Shown here piece by piece: positions 22,871 to 34,772 of a stretch of 64,000 nucleotides of DNA. Position 1 is the stretch's first letter; every line of letters starts with the position of its first letter. A model generated the notes under the pieces. The model was not told the origin of the DNA. It saw nothing but the letters and a program-made list of their open reading frames with translations, and searched no databases. Made by a program: the position numbers and the translations under genes. Origin of the DNA: Pilaira anomala (Eukaryota; Mucoromycota; Mucoromycetes; Mucorales; Mucoraceae); the NCBI GenBank assembly GCA_025716855.1, contig JAIXMQ010000028.1, forward strand, positions 1 through 64,000, in the 5' to 3' direction.

Positions 22871-24136
22871 GATGAGTTGTATTTATAAAAAAAAACTAAA
22901 TATATTTTTTTTTCGTTTTTTTTTTTGGCAGATTTTGTTTATTGTAAAAAAAAAAAAGGGAAGTTGTTTACCTTCCTGATGGATATTCAACAAGCAAAAA
23001 GCCGGTCCGAACACCAAATGGGCCGTCACCATTTAACATGTCAAAATGTAAGGTGATCTTTCTTACAGTAAACAGTTAACAAATTGACAATACAAGCTTC
23101 TATGAATGAATTTTTTTGTCAGTTAAAGGCTTGAAACGATAGCTTGAAAAAAGCTATCAAAAAAAATCCCATTACTTTTCTTTTGCAGATTTGGGCATTT
23201 GTAAAACATCGTCAAGTTAAGAAATTACACGAAAAAGAAGCTGTAGTTGTAGTTATTCTTGATCTGTCACTTAACGGAGCCTTTCAAATGATTTATGGCT
23301 TTAAATACATTCTCATTGAAGTATAGTACTCTTTGTACTTTTGGCGGATATTGAACCAAATTCAACAGAAACATTGGATATGTACTGTATATCCCCGAAG
23401 TTTACTTTTTGAAGTCTCTTTTCTAGTGTGCCTTATCTTTTTTGATAGTAAAGATGTATATACTGTATTAATATGACTAAATATTGATAATATGAAAATC
23501 AATTGAAGGGGTTTTCTTTAAAAATTAATATATTCTCTATATTACGAAGTATAAGAAACAAAATATAATGCGAAGATGTGCTAGGAACGCGTAAAAAGAG
23601 CAATTATATTATATATATTAATACACCTATTGTAAAGAAGGCGGTTTAGGATTTCTCTAGCTTAAATTTCCAGGTTAACATGCCACTTTTAAAATAAATC
23701 CGCTTTATTTACAGCGATCTTGCGTGTAGGTTTAACAAACACTCTTGTCCCTGAATCAGGCTAAACAGGATTAGTTTAAGTGGATTGGCTGTAAAATGAC
23801 TGCCCTTGTTGTAGCAGGGTATTAAAATTTTTACTTTTCTCATAAAAAAGACCTGTAAGCAAAAGAAGTCTCGGGGAGATCAGACCCCATAATTTGTAAC
23901 TTCCGATTCTAGTGCGATGTGAGGATTCTAACATAATTGAGAAAGGATTGTGAATATATCACGTGTTGGATTCAAACGACGCATACCCATAAAAAGTGGG
24001 AAAGGCTAGAACTGACTTCCTTTTTCTGTAGACTTTTTTTAAGCTTTTACTCAAATAGTAAGTTTCTTCTTTTATTTATATATGTATATATATATGCGAC
24101 CTTTTACTTATTAACAGTAAAACATAAAATAGCAGT
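22871..24136. other. Divergent intergenic region, SSXT gene and inositol transporter
   Basis: A 1.27-kb spacer between divergent start codons, so it should hold both promoters. A minus-strand stretch near 22977-23040 could encode a short peptide fragment (LNGDGPFGVRTGFLLVEYP) but has no continuation. A plus-strand open stretch at 23144-23326 is not convincing. No RNA gene or operator was recognised. Confidence 0.5.
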
Positions 24137-26093
24137 ATGAGCTTAAGAGATACAAAAAAAGCTCCAACTGAGAAAACCAAAGAGGGAGCCGTATTAGATC
24201 CTCATGAAGAGATTTTTGATCCTCATGAAGAGATCTCGGACGAATCTGAAATGACAGGAAAGGCATCACCTTTTGTATATTTACTTGTCATTTGTGTATG
24301 TGTCGGTGGATTTTTGTTTGGTTATGATACCGGTGGTAAGTTTTATAAACAAATAAAAAAAAAGGGGTTTTTTTTTCTTTTTTTTTTCTACTTAATTGAC
24401 AGCTTACCCGCAATGTATTTCTAGTTATTTCTGGTGCACTCACTCTTTTACATGATGAATTTAATATGACAAGCGTTGAAAAGGAACTTGTTGTAGGTGG
24501 AACAACTTTTGGCGCTATTTTTGGTGGCTTCTTTGCCGGTATTGTAAGTTAAATCGATTTGTTATTTTTTCTACGGAGCACTAATTTATTCTGTAGCTCA
24601 GTGATAGGTTTGGAAGAAAGGTTTGTGTTACTGTTATATTCTTTAAAAAAAAAACTTTATCTCATTATTTCTATTTATACAAATAGTTACTTGTCATTGT
24701 TTCATCTGTTATTTTCATTGCAGGCGCACTCATTCTTGCTTTGGCACCTAATTATGGCGTCCTTCTATTCGGTAGAGTTGTGGTTGGTTTAGCAGTTGGT
24801 ATTGCCTCCATGATTGTGCCTGTGTATGTTAGTGAGCTTTCTCCTAAGAATATTCGTGGCCGATTAACTACATTAAATACATTGGTTATCACATTTGGTC
24901 AAGTTATGGCTTATGTTATGAATATTGCATTTGCTTCTGTGCCTAATGGATGGAGATATATGTTTGGTGTTGCTGGTATTCCTGCATTATTCCAATTCGT
25001 TATTATGCCCTTCCTCCCTGAATCACCTAGAAGGCTTATCGCTATCGGAAAACTCGATGAAGCAAAACTTGCTATCCGTAAAATCTACGGTGATTCTGTT
25101 ACTGATAGATTTATTGATAGAGAAGTCAAGTTGATTGATGATGATATTCACGTTTGCAGATCAGGTTCTTTCAAGGACTTCTTACACAAAGATAACTTCA
25201 TGCCTTTGATGATTGGTGAGTAGAATTTTTAATTTAAATTGTGGTACTGTACTGACCTAGTTTTTAGCCTGTATTTTACAAGCCGCTCAGCAACTTTCCG
25301 GTTTCAATGCAGCCATGTACTATGCAGCAACTATTTTACAAATGGCCGGTTTTAGAAGTAATGAAGGCGCCACAAGTGTAGCTATTATTGTTGCAGCTAC
25401 AAACATGGTATTTACTGCTGTTGCAATTACTGTGATTGATAAGGTTGGCCGTAGAAAAATGCTTTTATTTACCATGATTGGTATGATTGCCGGGTTAATT
25501 GCGTTGGGTGCTACATTTGCTGCACAACAAGGATTTGTCACACTACAACCCACTTGCGGTGGCTATTCTGATAACTGTGCTCGCTGTGTTCTGGACAATG
25601 CTTGTGGTTGGTCTATTTCTCAAAACATTTGTATTTCTCAAGAAGGTCAACTTGCCGATATCTTCCAAAGTGCTACCGGATGTCCTGCCCAATCTCGAGA
25701 TACTGCTATCACAGGTGTCTTATTGACATTTTTGATCGTATACGTTGCTTGTTATGCCCTTGGCCTTGGCTATATACCTTGGTTGGCGCAAGCTGAAATG
25801 TTCCCTATGTCTATCCGTGGTAAGGCTAACGGTATTGCAACAGCTGTCAACTGGATTTGTAATTTGGCTATTTCAACTTCCTTCTTGTCCTTGACTGAGG
25901 CTGTGACTGCAGCAGGTACATTCTGGTTTTATGCAGGTCTTTCAATTGTCTTGTGGTTAATGTTAATTCGCTTGATGCCAGAAGTAAGTAAATGAATCCT
26001 TATTTTTATGCTAGTTTCAACTAATTTTCTTTATTTTTACAGACTGCCGGTAAATCACTTGAAGAAATTCATGAATACTTTCTTAAAATTTAA
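24137..26093 (+). CDS. Major facilitator H+/myo-inositol symporter (ITR/HMIT type)
   Basis: Six exons: 24137-24335, 24425-24543, 24597-24620 (a 24-nt micro-exon encoding LSDRFGRK), 24687-25215, 25268-25983 and 26043-26093; 545 aa. Sugar-porter signatures are present in order: GYDTGVISGAL, LSDRFGRK, VPVYVSELSPKNIRGRL, PESPRRL, QQLSGFNAAMYY, DKVGRRK and AEMFPMSIRGKA. Twelve membrane helices are expected. Between helices 9 and 10 lies a Cys-rich insert (CGGYSDNCARC, CGW, C, GC), as in mammalian HMIT and plant INT inositol transporters. This argues for inositol rather than hexose transport. The N-terminus has a duplicated DPHEEI motif. Substrate assignment is inferred. Confidence 0.9.
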
Positions 26094-26990
26094 GACAACA
26101 AATTATACGTTACATACAAAATTACTTCCCGCTAGACCTTAATCTATTATTTAGTTTGCTATTTAAAAATTTATTAATTATTTCCTAACTAATTCCCTTC
26201 TAATTTTCCTTAAATTTTAAATATAATTCTTTAAACTACACAACCAGACGAAAAATTTGAGCTTTTCTTAATTTTTGAGCCAAAAAGTAAATTCCTCGAG
26301 TAAACTTTTTTTTTTTTTACAAAAATTTCAAAATAAACAACTGTTAATGGGAATACAAAAACCTTTATTGAGCTACTCAAGGGAATACAAAACCTTTATC
26401 GTGCAGTTTTATGCAAAATAAAGCTGCTGTGAGGTTGTGCAAAATGAAAACAAAGACTCTTTTGGGCCTTTTATTGAGTGTGACGATAAACTGTCGGATT
26501 TTATTAGACAAAAAAAAAAGAGAAGTTTTTAATTTTAACTTTTAACTTTTAACAAATGAAAAAAAGAAACTACCCAGGTTTTTTTTTCTCTGGTTAAACT
26601 GCTTTTTGTGGCTTCTGGCTTAGAATTCGAGAACGATGTTCTTCCAAACTAAGCAAGTATTGCTTGTAAGTACTTTTTTTTTAAAAAAAAGGAAGAAAAA
26701 AAACCTCTTTTTATATCATGCTTTATATATCATGCTTTAAGATGATGTAAATGACAACAGATTTTTACTCATATATCAAATTATAATATATATATGATTA
26801 ATACAAGTTGTTTACATTATAAAGTCACAGGTCATAAAGAACGATCATAAATTTTATTTTTTTCAAACAATAAATGCTTTTTCGTTTCTTAATAAAACGT
26901 CTTAAATTTGATAACATGCCTTCAAAACTTGAAAGAACAAAGATAAAGTTGTTTAATAAAAGAAAATTAAAAAAAAAATAGTCAGAAAAT
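26094..26990. other. Intergenic, A/T-rich with short direct repeats
   Basis: Two imperfect copies of GGGAATACAAA-ACCTTTAT at about 26349-26402 and a direct repeat of TATATCATGCTTTA near 26714-26742. No gene. The part near 26850-26990 may be the 3' flank of the transposase relic that follows. Confidence 0.5.
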
Positions 26991-27605
26991 TTAATATTTA
27001 GTAACATCGCCTTTAGCAGTTATAACTGCCCTACATCTTCTGGGCATATTTTCGTAAATACTCTCAATATACCCGACCGCCATTTCTGACCAAGCTTCTT
27101 TTAACTTCTCCTTCGAATTTTCGATATCGGTAATATCATCCTACTTATCTCTCATTCTACGAGACAGCTTAGCCCAGACATGCTCAATAGGATTAAGATA
27201 CGGACTTTGAGCGGGTCAGTTATCCATCAATGCCATCGAATGACTATTCTTCCACCATGTGGCAAAGGTGCCTTTGTGACAGGGCACGTTATCTTTTTGA
27301 TAGATGTAGGGATCCTGATCAAGTGGAGGTAAATCAAACATGAAAGGAAGAAGTTTTTCATCCATAACTCTAATGTATTCGTCCTGGTCCATATTGCATT
27401 TAATAAACTCTAAAGGAGAATATCTTCCATACCAGATACATGCCCAAATAATGACACTACCGCCCCCCCCCCCAAACTTAACTGAACGCAATACGTGGTA
27501 AGAATAGTAGTGTTCACCAGTTTGTCGTAAGACGTGAGGAGGTCCGCCATTACCATGGACTCTTAATCTAGATTCATCGGACCAAATGACTCTTTTTCCC
27601 TTTAG
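26991..27605 (-). pseudogene. Tc1/mariner-type DDE transposase, 5'-truncated and with two in-frame stops
   Basis: Minus-strand frame ending with TAA at 26991. It encodes KRVIWSDESRLRVHG (first catalytic Asp), GGGGGSVIIWACIWYGR, YIYQKDNVPCHKG (second Asp) and PAQSPYLNPIEHVWAKL (catalytic Glu), then the usual C-terminal helices ending KGDVTKY. The order and spacing fit a Tc1-like DD34E transposase. The frame is interrupted by TGA at 27218-27216, where a Trp codon is expected, and by TAG at 27143-27141. The N-terminal helix-turn-helix region is absent or unrecognisable beyond about 27605. An 11-C run at about 27463 (poly-Gly) may be an expansion. Inverted terminal repeats were not identified, so element ends are unknown. 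Confidence 0.88.
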
Positions 27606-28856
27606 GTGTAATTACGAAAAACTTTAACCATCTTTTGCTTATACTTATTATAAAAATAAAGCAAGATATGAATTTTTTATTTTTAAGAAAAATAAAAAGA
27701 AAGAAAAAAAAAGAGACTAAATTTGTGTGGTCTGTGAATAAAATAAAGAAGTCCATGCGATAAATATGGTATATCACTTCAACTGGGACTTTTACAGTGT
27801 TGATCAGATGATTAAGTTTGTTTATATTCTAATATGTTTCTATTTTTATCATACATAGAGTAAAATCCTCAAATAAGGCAAGTGTGCTATTAGCGCACTG
27901 ATCTTTTTTTTTTCACTAAAAAATACAACAATAATAAATAACGCTTGGATAAAATAATTGTTACGTGAACTGTCTATGTTTATTTGTCTTATGCATATAA
28001 TTCTTTTTAGTTATACAATAACTTATTTCCTTTAGTGATAAGTATGAAAAGATGTATGTATACGATTTAAAACATCGTTATCCTTTTAACTTGTTTTGAA
28101 GTCTATTCTTTGTAAAGATTACACACAAAACTATATCGTCCCTAAAAAAATATTAATGTTTTCAAGCGTCTCTCTCTTCTCTTCAAATAACAGATTCAAG
28201 ATCTCAATTATATCATAAGCTAGGTTAGTGCTAGTTAAAATGAAAAACGCCACGATGCAAGAACTTAGCAGACGAATGACTTAATCTGCATGTATTGGAA
28301 GATCTTGAAACGTTTAGAAATATTTATCGTTTATAAAATAACCAAGCTTTTCACAAAAGGTAATGTTTTTATCATCAGATCTATTTCTTGGTAATCGAAG
28401 TTTAAGGTGTATTTTTTTTCCAATCTTGTATTCATCATAAAGCTCAACAACAAAATTTGTTTGTATTATTAAGCTTTTTTTCTGTGTACTTATTCAAGTT
28501 CCATTGGGAATATATTTTTTTTAAAAAAAAAGACACGGTCTAACTGCCGGTGTTTACTTAAAAATCATGTTTAGATTCAAACCTCACTGTTAAAGATCTA
28601 ATAAATAGACGACATATATATATTTAGTATATGTTCGCTCTATTTTTTTGAAGATTGATTTTGTCATTACTGTTTAATATAATGCAATCAAATTTATGTA
28701 AGCGTATTATGTAAGTGTATTATATGGATAATAACGAAAACAAATATGTTAAAGATTATGCTCAGTATTTTGAAAAGATAAAATAGTTAATGTATGAGAA
28801 GTTAGCATTTCCCCAAGAAATGCTGCTGTCAAGGAATATGTAGAAGGATGTTATTA
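27606..28856. other. Intergenic, no gene seen
   Basis: AT-rich sequence between two dead coding regions. Around 27640-27780 the minus strand has a possible transposase-like scrap (KRWLKFF) but no continuous frame. The remainder shows nothing recognisable. Confidence 0.5.
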
Positions 28857-29580
28857 AAGCAACGAAGCAATTTGATGCACTGACTGAATAGATCTTTTGA
28901 GCAAACAGTTGAAAGCTTTGAAATTTTTTTCCATTTTCTTTTCAGGAAGTAACATTGTTGAGGTGAATGTACCTTTTAATACTGATGAATATAGCCTGTT
29001 AAATGATTGATGTAGCTGATATGTATGGCTGATAAACAGAAATTCTTTTTTCAATAAACAGCGTCCATATTGATCTCATCATCGATACACCTACTAATGA
29101 AAAGTTAGGGTATGTTTGTCATCAATAGAAGCCAATTAATTCTGAATTCTTTGGTATATTATGAATTTTAGTCGTACATTAGAGCTCTACTTCAATTATT
29201 AAATTGATATTCTCGCTTGCTTCAGCTTTTAAAGAAGGTGATGAATATTGCTGTCGTGTCTTATGTTTAGAAATCTAAATAAGTCAGTTTGAGGTAGAAG
29301 GGGCTTGCAATGACCTCTATTATATGAACAAAGTGGATACAAAAGTTTCAAAATGAATGCACTGCAAAAACTCTTTGACATATAGTTAATTTAACGATCA
29401 ATTTAGAAATAATGCGAACATGCTTACTGCACATACGTAAAACCGCGATAATCAAGTCCATTCTTGACTTGTATCAATAAAACAGTAACATTCTTTTTTG
29501 TACATACTATGAAATATATCTTGTCCATCACTTTTTTCTAGGCTGAATAACCAACCCTTAGTTCTTACCTTATTGACGAC
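28857..29580 (-). pseudogene. Decayed protein-coding sequence, family not recognised
   Basis: Reading the minus strand from 29580, open stretches look protein-like. Examples are GWLFSLEKSDGQDIFHSMY followed by KKECYCFIDTSQEWT, then KTRQQYSSPSLKAEASENI, then FNRLYSSVLKGTFTSTMLLP and FKAFNCLLKRSIQSVHQIAS. They are separated by stops and frame changes. The codon-like texture over 700 bases on one strand suggests a dead gene or mobile-element ORF. No catalytic motif was seen and no family is proposed. Confidence 0.3.
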
Positions 29581-30678
29581 AAATGATATACATGGTTTAA
29601 TACTGTTATTCCACTCTTTGAGTATTAGTTATCTTATTTTCATAAGGTGTGAATTTGTAGAAAAAGGAAAATATATACGTTGCAGTAGAGTGAGTACATG
29701 TTTTATTTTTTAAAAAAAGAAAAAGAAAAGTAATCCTTTTATATAAAAAATAAATCTTGCATGGATCCTTCATATATAAAGTGAGTAACGTTACTATGCC
29801 ACATGATGAATGGACCTTGAAAAAATTGACAATGTATCGTGACTATGGGTTTGTTGCTAATTTTAAAAGACTTGTACCGTGAGTACTATAAAAGATTTGT
29901 GTGCAAAAAACACACATCTATTTTCGATAACTAACTAACAGTTGTGAGAGGCGCGACTTTTTTTTTTTTTTTAATTTTAGGAAAAGAGTGTATCCTTATG
30001 CACACCAAATGATGATGCAGTCCGTCTTCTATTGTTCAAATGAAATATTTATTGCCACAGAAATATCTTTCTTTTCTTTCCCTTTCTTCTTTTTTCTATA
30101 TATACTTGTATAATAAATCAACCAGTTGGTATACATACTACCTTCCTTGCTTCTTTTTTTTTCTCCAGTTGTTGGTTGAACAAAAAAAAAAAAAGATCGA
30201 TGCCCAAATCCATATTTTTGTTTGTAATGGAAACACAGCAATATGTATTTACGATTAAAAAAAGTTTAAAGAATTACAATAGCAATTATTGTTTGTTGCA
30301 TAAAGTGTATTATTCTACTACATGGTGTCCTAAATGCGGGCATAACCTTTGTAAGTTTATAGATATATCATATGTATTTTATATTTAATTTAATTCTTGT
30401 TAACAATTCTATAGAAAACGGTGGTAAAACTATGATACGCACACACAGCTTTTTTTTCTCAACTCTTCTAAACCAAAAACTCTAAAAAGCATACATATTT
30501 TGATTTACCATAAACACACACACACATACAAAATATAAGTTTATATATCTCTCTTTTTCCTCCTCTTATTGTATTATATTATAAAGAAAGAAGAAAAAAC
30601 CTTCATCTTTTTTCACTATCTCATGATAAATAAAAATCTATTCTTGTCATCTCTATTACTTCAATAAATATATTCACA
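29581..30678. other. Intergenic with one tiny Cys-containing ORF
   Basis: Mostly AT-rich. A plus-strand frame from the ATG at 30200 encodes about 50 residues ending in STTWCPKCGHNL. If the intron-like GTAAGT...TATAG at 30351-30414 is removed, a stop follows at once; unspliced, it runs on to KFIDISYVFYI. The WCPKCGHNLC pattern is ribbon-like but half a zinc site only. CA and CT microsatellites lie at about 30515-30560. No firm gene. Confidence 0.3.
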
Positions 30679-30870
30679 ATGCCTGATGACCTTTTGTATC
30701 GCGGGTTATCCGAAGCAACAAAAGAATTAAAGCGTCGTACTTTTAAAAAACTGTATGTTTTTAGTAAAAGAATGTCGTACGATGGCGGAAACTTGGAGTA
30801 CAATATTTTACTATTACACATTTTTGCAAGATCCCTTAACTGTATTAAAAAAATATATATAAGTTTATGA
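30679..30870 (+). CDS. Possible small protein, 63 aa, unknown
   Basis: A short uninterrupted frame beginning MPDDLLYRGLSEATKELKRR and ending at TGA. The first 25 residues have protein-like composition, but the C-terminal half becomes A/T-driven (IKKIYISL). It may be a relic or exon 1 of an unrecognised gene. No homologue is known to me and no neighbouring exon was found. Reported with low confidence because the surrounding 5 kb is decayed. Confidence 0.25.
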   Translation: MPDDLLYRGLSEATKELKRRTFKKLYVFSKRMSYDGGNLEYNILLLHIFARSLNCIKKIYISL

Positions 30871-31916
30871 TATATATGAAACAACAATCCCTCTTTTCTC
30901 TTTCTCTCTTTTCTTACATGTATATCTTAATTTTTTTTTTTTTTTTTTTACATACACTCGATCGTTGAAAATATAAAAGTAAAGTCAAGAGAAGGATGGT
31001 ACTACAAAGTGTATAGTATGATGTATTCGATGAATAGATACTAAAAAAGTCTCAAGGTTTCTTCTTGTTTGAGGATATGATCTTGAATGGGGTGATCTTG
31101 AATGGGGTGACTTTAATGGAGTGATTTTGAAAGAGACAATAAGTACTGTTACTCTAATTATGGAATTGGCCTTGTAACTGACTGTATATCAAGTAGTCTC
31201 CATCATATTGTCCCTTGAAATACGTTTAATTACTGCGTGATAACAAGGTTAGCGCTGTAAGCATTTCAACTGTCAATCAAACCCTTAAGGTACACAGACA
31301 AAAATAAGTTGGAAATATTTAGTCAAAATAGTTAATGAATTTATTTTATTAGCCTCGTATACTACGGGGTCTTGGACTTTGTTACTGATTTGCGAGCGAA
31401 TCTACCTAGTCATTCAACAAGAAAGATCTTGATGAAAAAATTGAGAGTTTGGATAATTGAAAATGAAACGGTCTTCGGTATAAAAAAAAAAAAAATATTC
31501 TTTTTTTCTCTACATTTGGTTGATTTCATCCGATCATCATTAAAAAAACATCTTTAGCCAGTTAAATTATACTCTACTCTGGGATTGCATATATATATGA
31601 TTCCTAGGAATAAAGCCATGTCTTAAGGAAACCAAGCAACGAAATATAATGGTGAGGCACTTAGAGACAATACATATATCAAAAGAATTCCTTCTCTTGA
31701 TTCCATATTTTTGCTGACACTTACAATAATAGATTCTGCCTCCCAGATTGCTTTGAGTGATTGTCCTAAAAAAATTAAAATTATGTAAGTCCAAAAGCGA
31801 TGGGAGATCTTGTATTACAAGGAATTATGTCATTGCCAAGTTGTACACGTAAAATGAGATACCGCCCTTTCTTCTTCTTTTAACACTCTTTTTATTTTAT
31901 TTTTTTAAAAAAAACA
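30871..31916. other. Intergenic with scraps of former coding sequence
   Basis: Contains imperfect tandem copies of GATCTTGAATGGGGT near 31078-31125. A plus-strand scrap (FVTDLRANLPSHSTRKILMK) lies at 31378-31437. A minus-strand open stretch at 31567-31794 includes LGGRIYYCKCQQKYGIKRR. None forms a complete gene. The lactonase promoter must lie near the right end. Confidence 0.4.
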
Positions 31917-33063
31917 ATGTACACAGTTTACGTTTCTGGCTATACAAACAGTGAAGGTCTTGGTATTTACCAATATAAATTTGATGAAGCCACAGGTGCT
32001 TTATCCTCCAAGACACTTGCAGCCGAAAGCAACAACCCCTCTTATTTTATCTGTCGCGACAACAACTTATATGCAGTAAACGAAGTAGGCGAGTATAAAG
32101 GCGAATCAACCGGGTATGTTTCGTGTTATTATCGTAATAAAGAAACCGGTCAACTTAACTTAGTCAATGAGCAACCATCCGGTGGAGAAGATCCCTGTCA
32201 TCTTACTTGTGATGCTACGGGTAATCACTTACTTGTCGCGAACTACTCTGGAGGTTCTGCAAGTGTGTTTCCTATTGAAGGCTCAGGTACAGCTGAATCA
32301 AAATTAGGTTCCTCGGTTTCTTTTGTAAAGCACATTGAATTATATACAGCAAGTCATGGCAATCCAGAACGCCAAGAAAAGCCACACGTACATTCGGTTG
32401 ATTTAGACCCTATTGCACAACAGTATGCCTTTACAAACGATTTAGGATGTGATTTATTAGTTACATATAAATTCGAGCGAAACAATCAAGATAAATTAAG
32501 TCCTCATGCATCCTTTCAGTTCCCTACAGGAGCTGGACCTCGTCATTTAAAATTTTCCCCAACGAACAATAATTTTTGTTATGTGTTGACTGAACTCTCA
32601 AATGACATTCATATGCTTGATTTCAATTTTGAAAATGGATCGTTCCGTGAGGTTCAAAAGATTCACGCTTTACCTGAAGATTTTAATGGAGAAAATATTG
32701 GTGCAGAAATTGATATTTCTCCCAGCGGCAAGTTTTTGTATGCTTCCATGCGTGGCTATGACGCGATTACTATATTCAAGATTGATGGGTTCACTGGAAA
32801 ATTAAGTTTGGTAGATTTTCAAAGTACTGGTGGTAAACATCCTCGTTTCTTCACTATTGATCCTACAGGTGCATTCATGTTGGTTGCAAATAAGGTAAAT
32901 TGTAACTAAATAAATGTATATAAATATTATATTCTTATATATTCTTATATTTTAGGATTCAAACAACATTGTAGTGTTTAAAATTGATGAAGAAACCGGT
33001 TTATTAAATCAAGTATCAAGTATAGATCATGTTCATCCAACATGTATTCAATTTTGGGAATAG
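31917..33063 (+). CDS. Lactonase-type seven-bladed beta-propeller (6-phosphogluconolactonase-like, YbhE/Pgl family)
   Basis: Two exons, 31917-32894 and 32956-33063, with a 61-nt intron; 361 aa. The sequence shows repeating blades with SGYTN, GIYQYKFDEATGAL, NNPSYFICRDNNLYAVNEVG, GGEDPCHLTCDATGNHLLVA, PHVHSVDLDP, GAGPRHLKFSPT, AEIDISPSGKFLYASMRG, GGKHPRFFTIDPTGAFMLVA and DHVHPTCIQFW. This fits the lactonase propeller family (PF10282-type). Bacterial members hydrolyse 6-phosphogluconolactone; fungal members include muconate cycloisomerase-like enzymes, so the precise substrate is uncertain. No signal peptide, so it is probably cytosolic. It converges on the BAF60-like gene with only 49 bases between stop codons. 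Confidence 0.92.
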
Positions 33064-33112
33064 ATTTTTTTTTGTTTTTTGTTCTTTTTTACTTTTTTAC
33101 TTTTTTACTTTT

Positions 33113-34772
33113 TTATCCACGCTGAGTCGTAAGTAACTCTTGCATTCTTTGTTGTGTCTATTAAATAAAGATATTAGTTTCTCATACCTTTTTTTTTAAA
33201 AAAAAATATATATATATATTCACCTTTGTTGTTAAATAATGGAAAACAGCTTCCTTCATCCAAGGTTGTTTATAGAACTCAGATTGTCTAACTTCTTCCA
33301 AATTCACTTTACTTTCACCCAAGATGACTTCTAAATCTCTTGCTTGACTTGCAATCCATTTATTAATAAATTCAACAGGTTCCTTTGAGAATTGAATCAA
33401 GAAATCGCGTTTAATTTTACTGTTATTGATACTTTGAACGCATTGAACAATTTTATCATCCAAACCCATAATTTCCTTTTGTGTCTGTGTAGAGGAAACG
33501 ATATTCATCATTTTTTGGCGTACAGGACTATCTAATTCGACATCAATATCATAACACTTGGATGATTGACTTAAAGGTTTATCAACGCGAATTGTATAAT
33601 CAATAATGACAGGATCAGGTCGACTTAAATGAGGTGTAATGAGTTCAGGTAATTGAGCGAAATGAAGTTGAGGGTACCCAAAGATTTGAGCTAATCGGTT
33701 ATCACAACGAATTAATCGCTTATCTTCTACGTCTTGTAATTTATGATTTTTACAATAGTTCCAAATACCCATAACAATATGTGGTTTTGTTTCCATCTTG
33801 ACGTCTAATAAATCCGCTAAAGCAGGTGATAATTTAAACTTTTGTGGGTTGGAGTCCAAGTTTAAAATAATCTTGCATTTTACGTTCATATCTCCTTTTC
33901 GTTTAATTTCAATCATGTCAAAGTCGGGTGTGTTGGGTTGCTTTTGCCATTCGATGATGTTGCCTTCAGGATATAAGTTAGGGTCTCTGTCTAATTCGAT
34001 AATAGCCGAACGGAAGAAAGATGTCAACTTTTGATTAGGCTGTGTCTTTTCATTCGAGACCTATATAAGAATATGAGTATGTTGAGCTTTTCTTTTTTTT
34101 TTTTTTTTTACAGATCAAAAAATAAAGGTTCACACTTTACATTCAATAATTTGCCTTCAATTCGAAGTGCCCAACTGGATACATTTCCATTATGTAAATC
34201 AAAGTTATTGACGTCTTCTGTACTTGAGCTTTGATCAACTACTGTATTAGAGATGAACAAACGAAGCGTACGACGAATCTATTGTACATAAATGTTAGTT
34301 ATTAGAATAAACCTTTTTTTTCGTGTGTGCATTTACTTTGTTGGGCTTTCCTAAAGCTTCTTGAATGTCTAATCTCTTTCTCATGATGGTAGCATCTAAT
34401 TTCTTTTCAAATTCAACTAGATCTGTATAAAGTTTGGATTCCGGTACGAAAGATTCAATCTTTTTTTTTAAAAAAAAAAAATACATGAATATAAAAGATG
34501 AAAAAGACAGGATAAAAAACTATTTTACCTTTGGAGGCATATTTTTATCAGTAGGTCTCTTCTTTCTATAAGAAATAAATCGTTAAAATAATAAATAAAA
34601 ACTAGTAACAATAGATAAACACGAACTTGATATGTTTAGAAAGCGTGTCTACTTCACTAGGTCTCTTTCGATATTGCATAGCAGGTGGTGCCATACCTTG
34701 TTGAAGTGGAACCATAGGTTGCTGAGGCATACCGCCTGTATGTTGTTGAAATACATGTGGTTGAGGCTGCAT
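33113..34772 (-). CDS. SWI/SNF complex subunit, BAF60/SMARCD/Snf12 family (SWIB domain)
   Basis: Six exons: 34772-34627, 34565-34529, 34459-34337, 34278-34141, 34060-33224 and 33157-33113; 441 aa. Family landmarks in order: [20 protein letters not shown] and [57 protein letters not shown]; a SWIB domain at about residues 223-295 ([11 protein letters not shown] to ELITPHL); [11 protein letters not shown]; and [12 protein letters not shown]. The last exon encodes [14 protein letters not shown]. The first donor (GTTCGT) is unusual but restores the frame. The donor at 34140 (GTAAAG) was chosen because the alternative at 34110 breaks the frame. It remodels chromatin with SWI/SNF; compare the SSXT protein in this window. 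Confidence 0.95.

Noticed and set aside
23840..23935. Possible tRNA or structured RNA near GTCTCGGGGAGATCAGACCCC
   Set aside because: There is a short local hairpin, but no cloverleaf, no B-box and no conserved loop sequence.
22871..24136. Short coding-like pieces upstream of the inositol transporter
   Set aside because: Each is under 65 codons, isolated and without family resemblance, so not called as genes.
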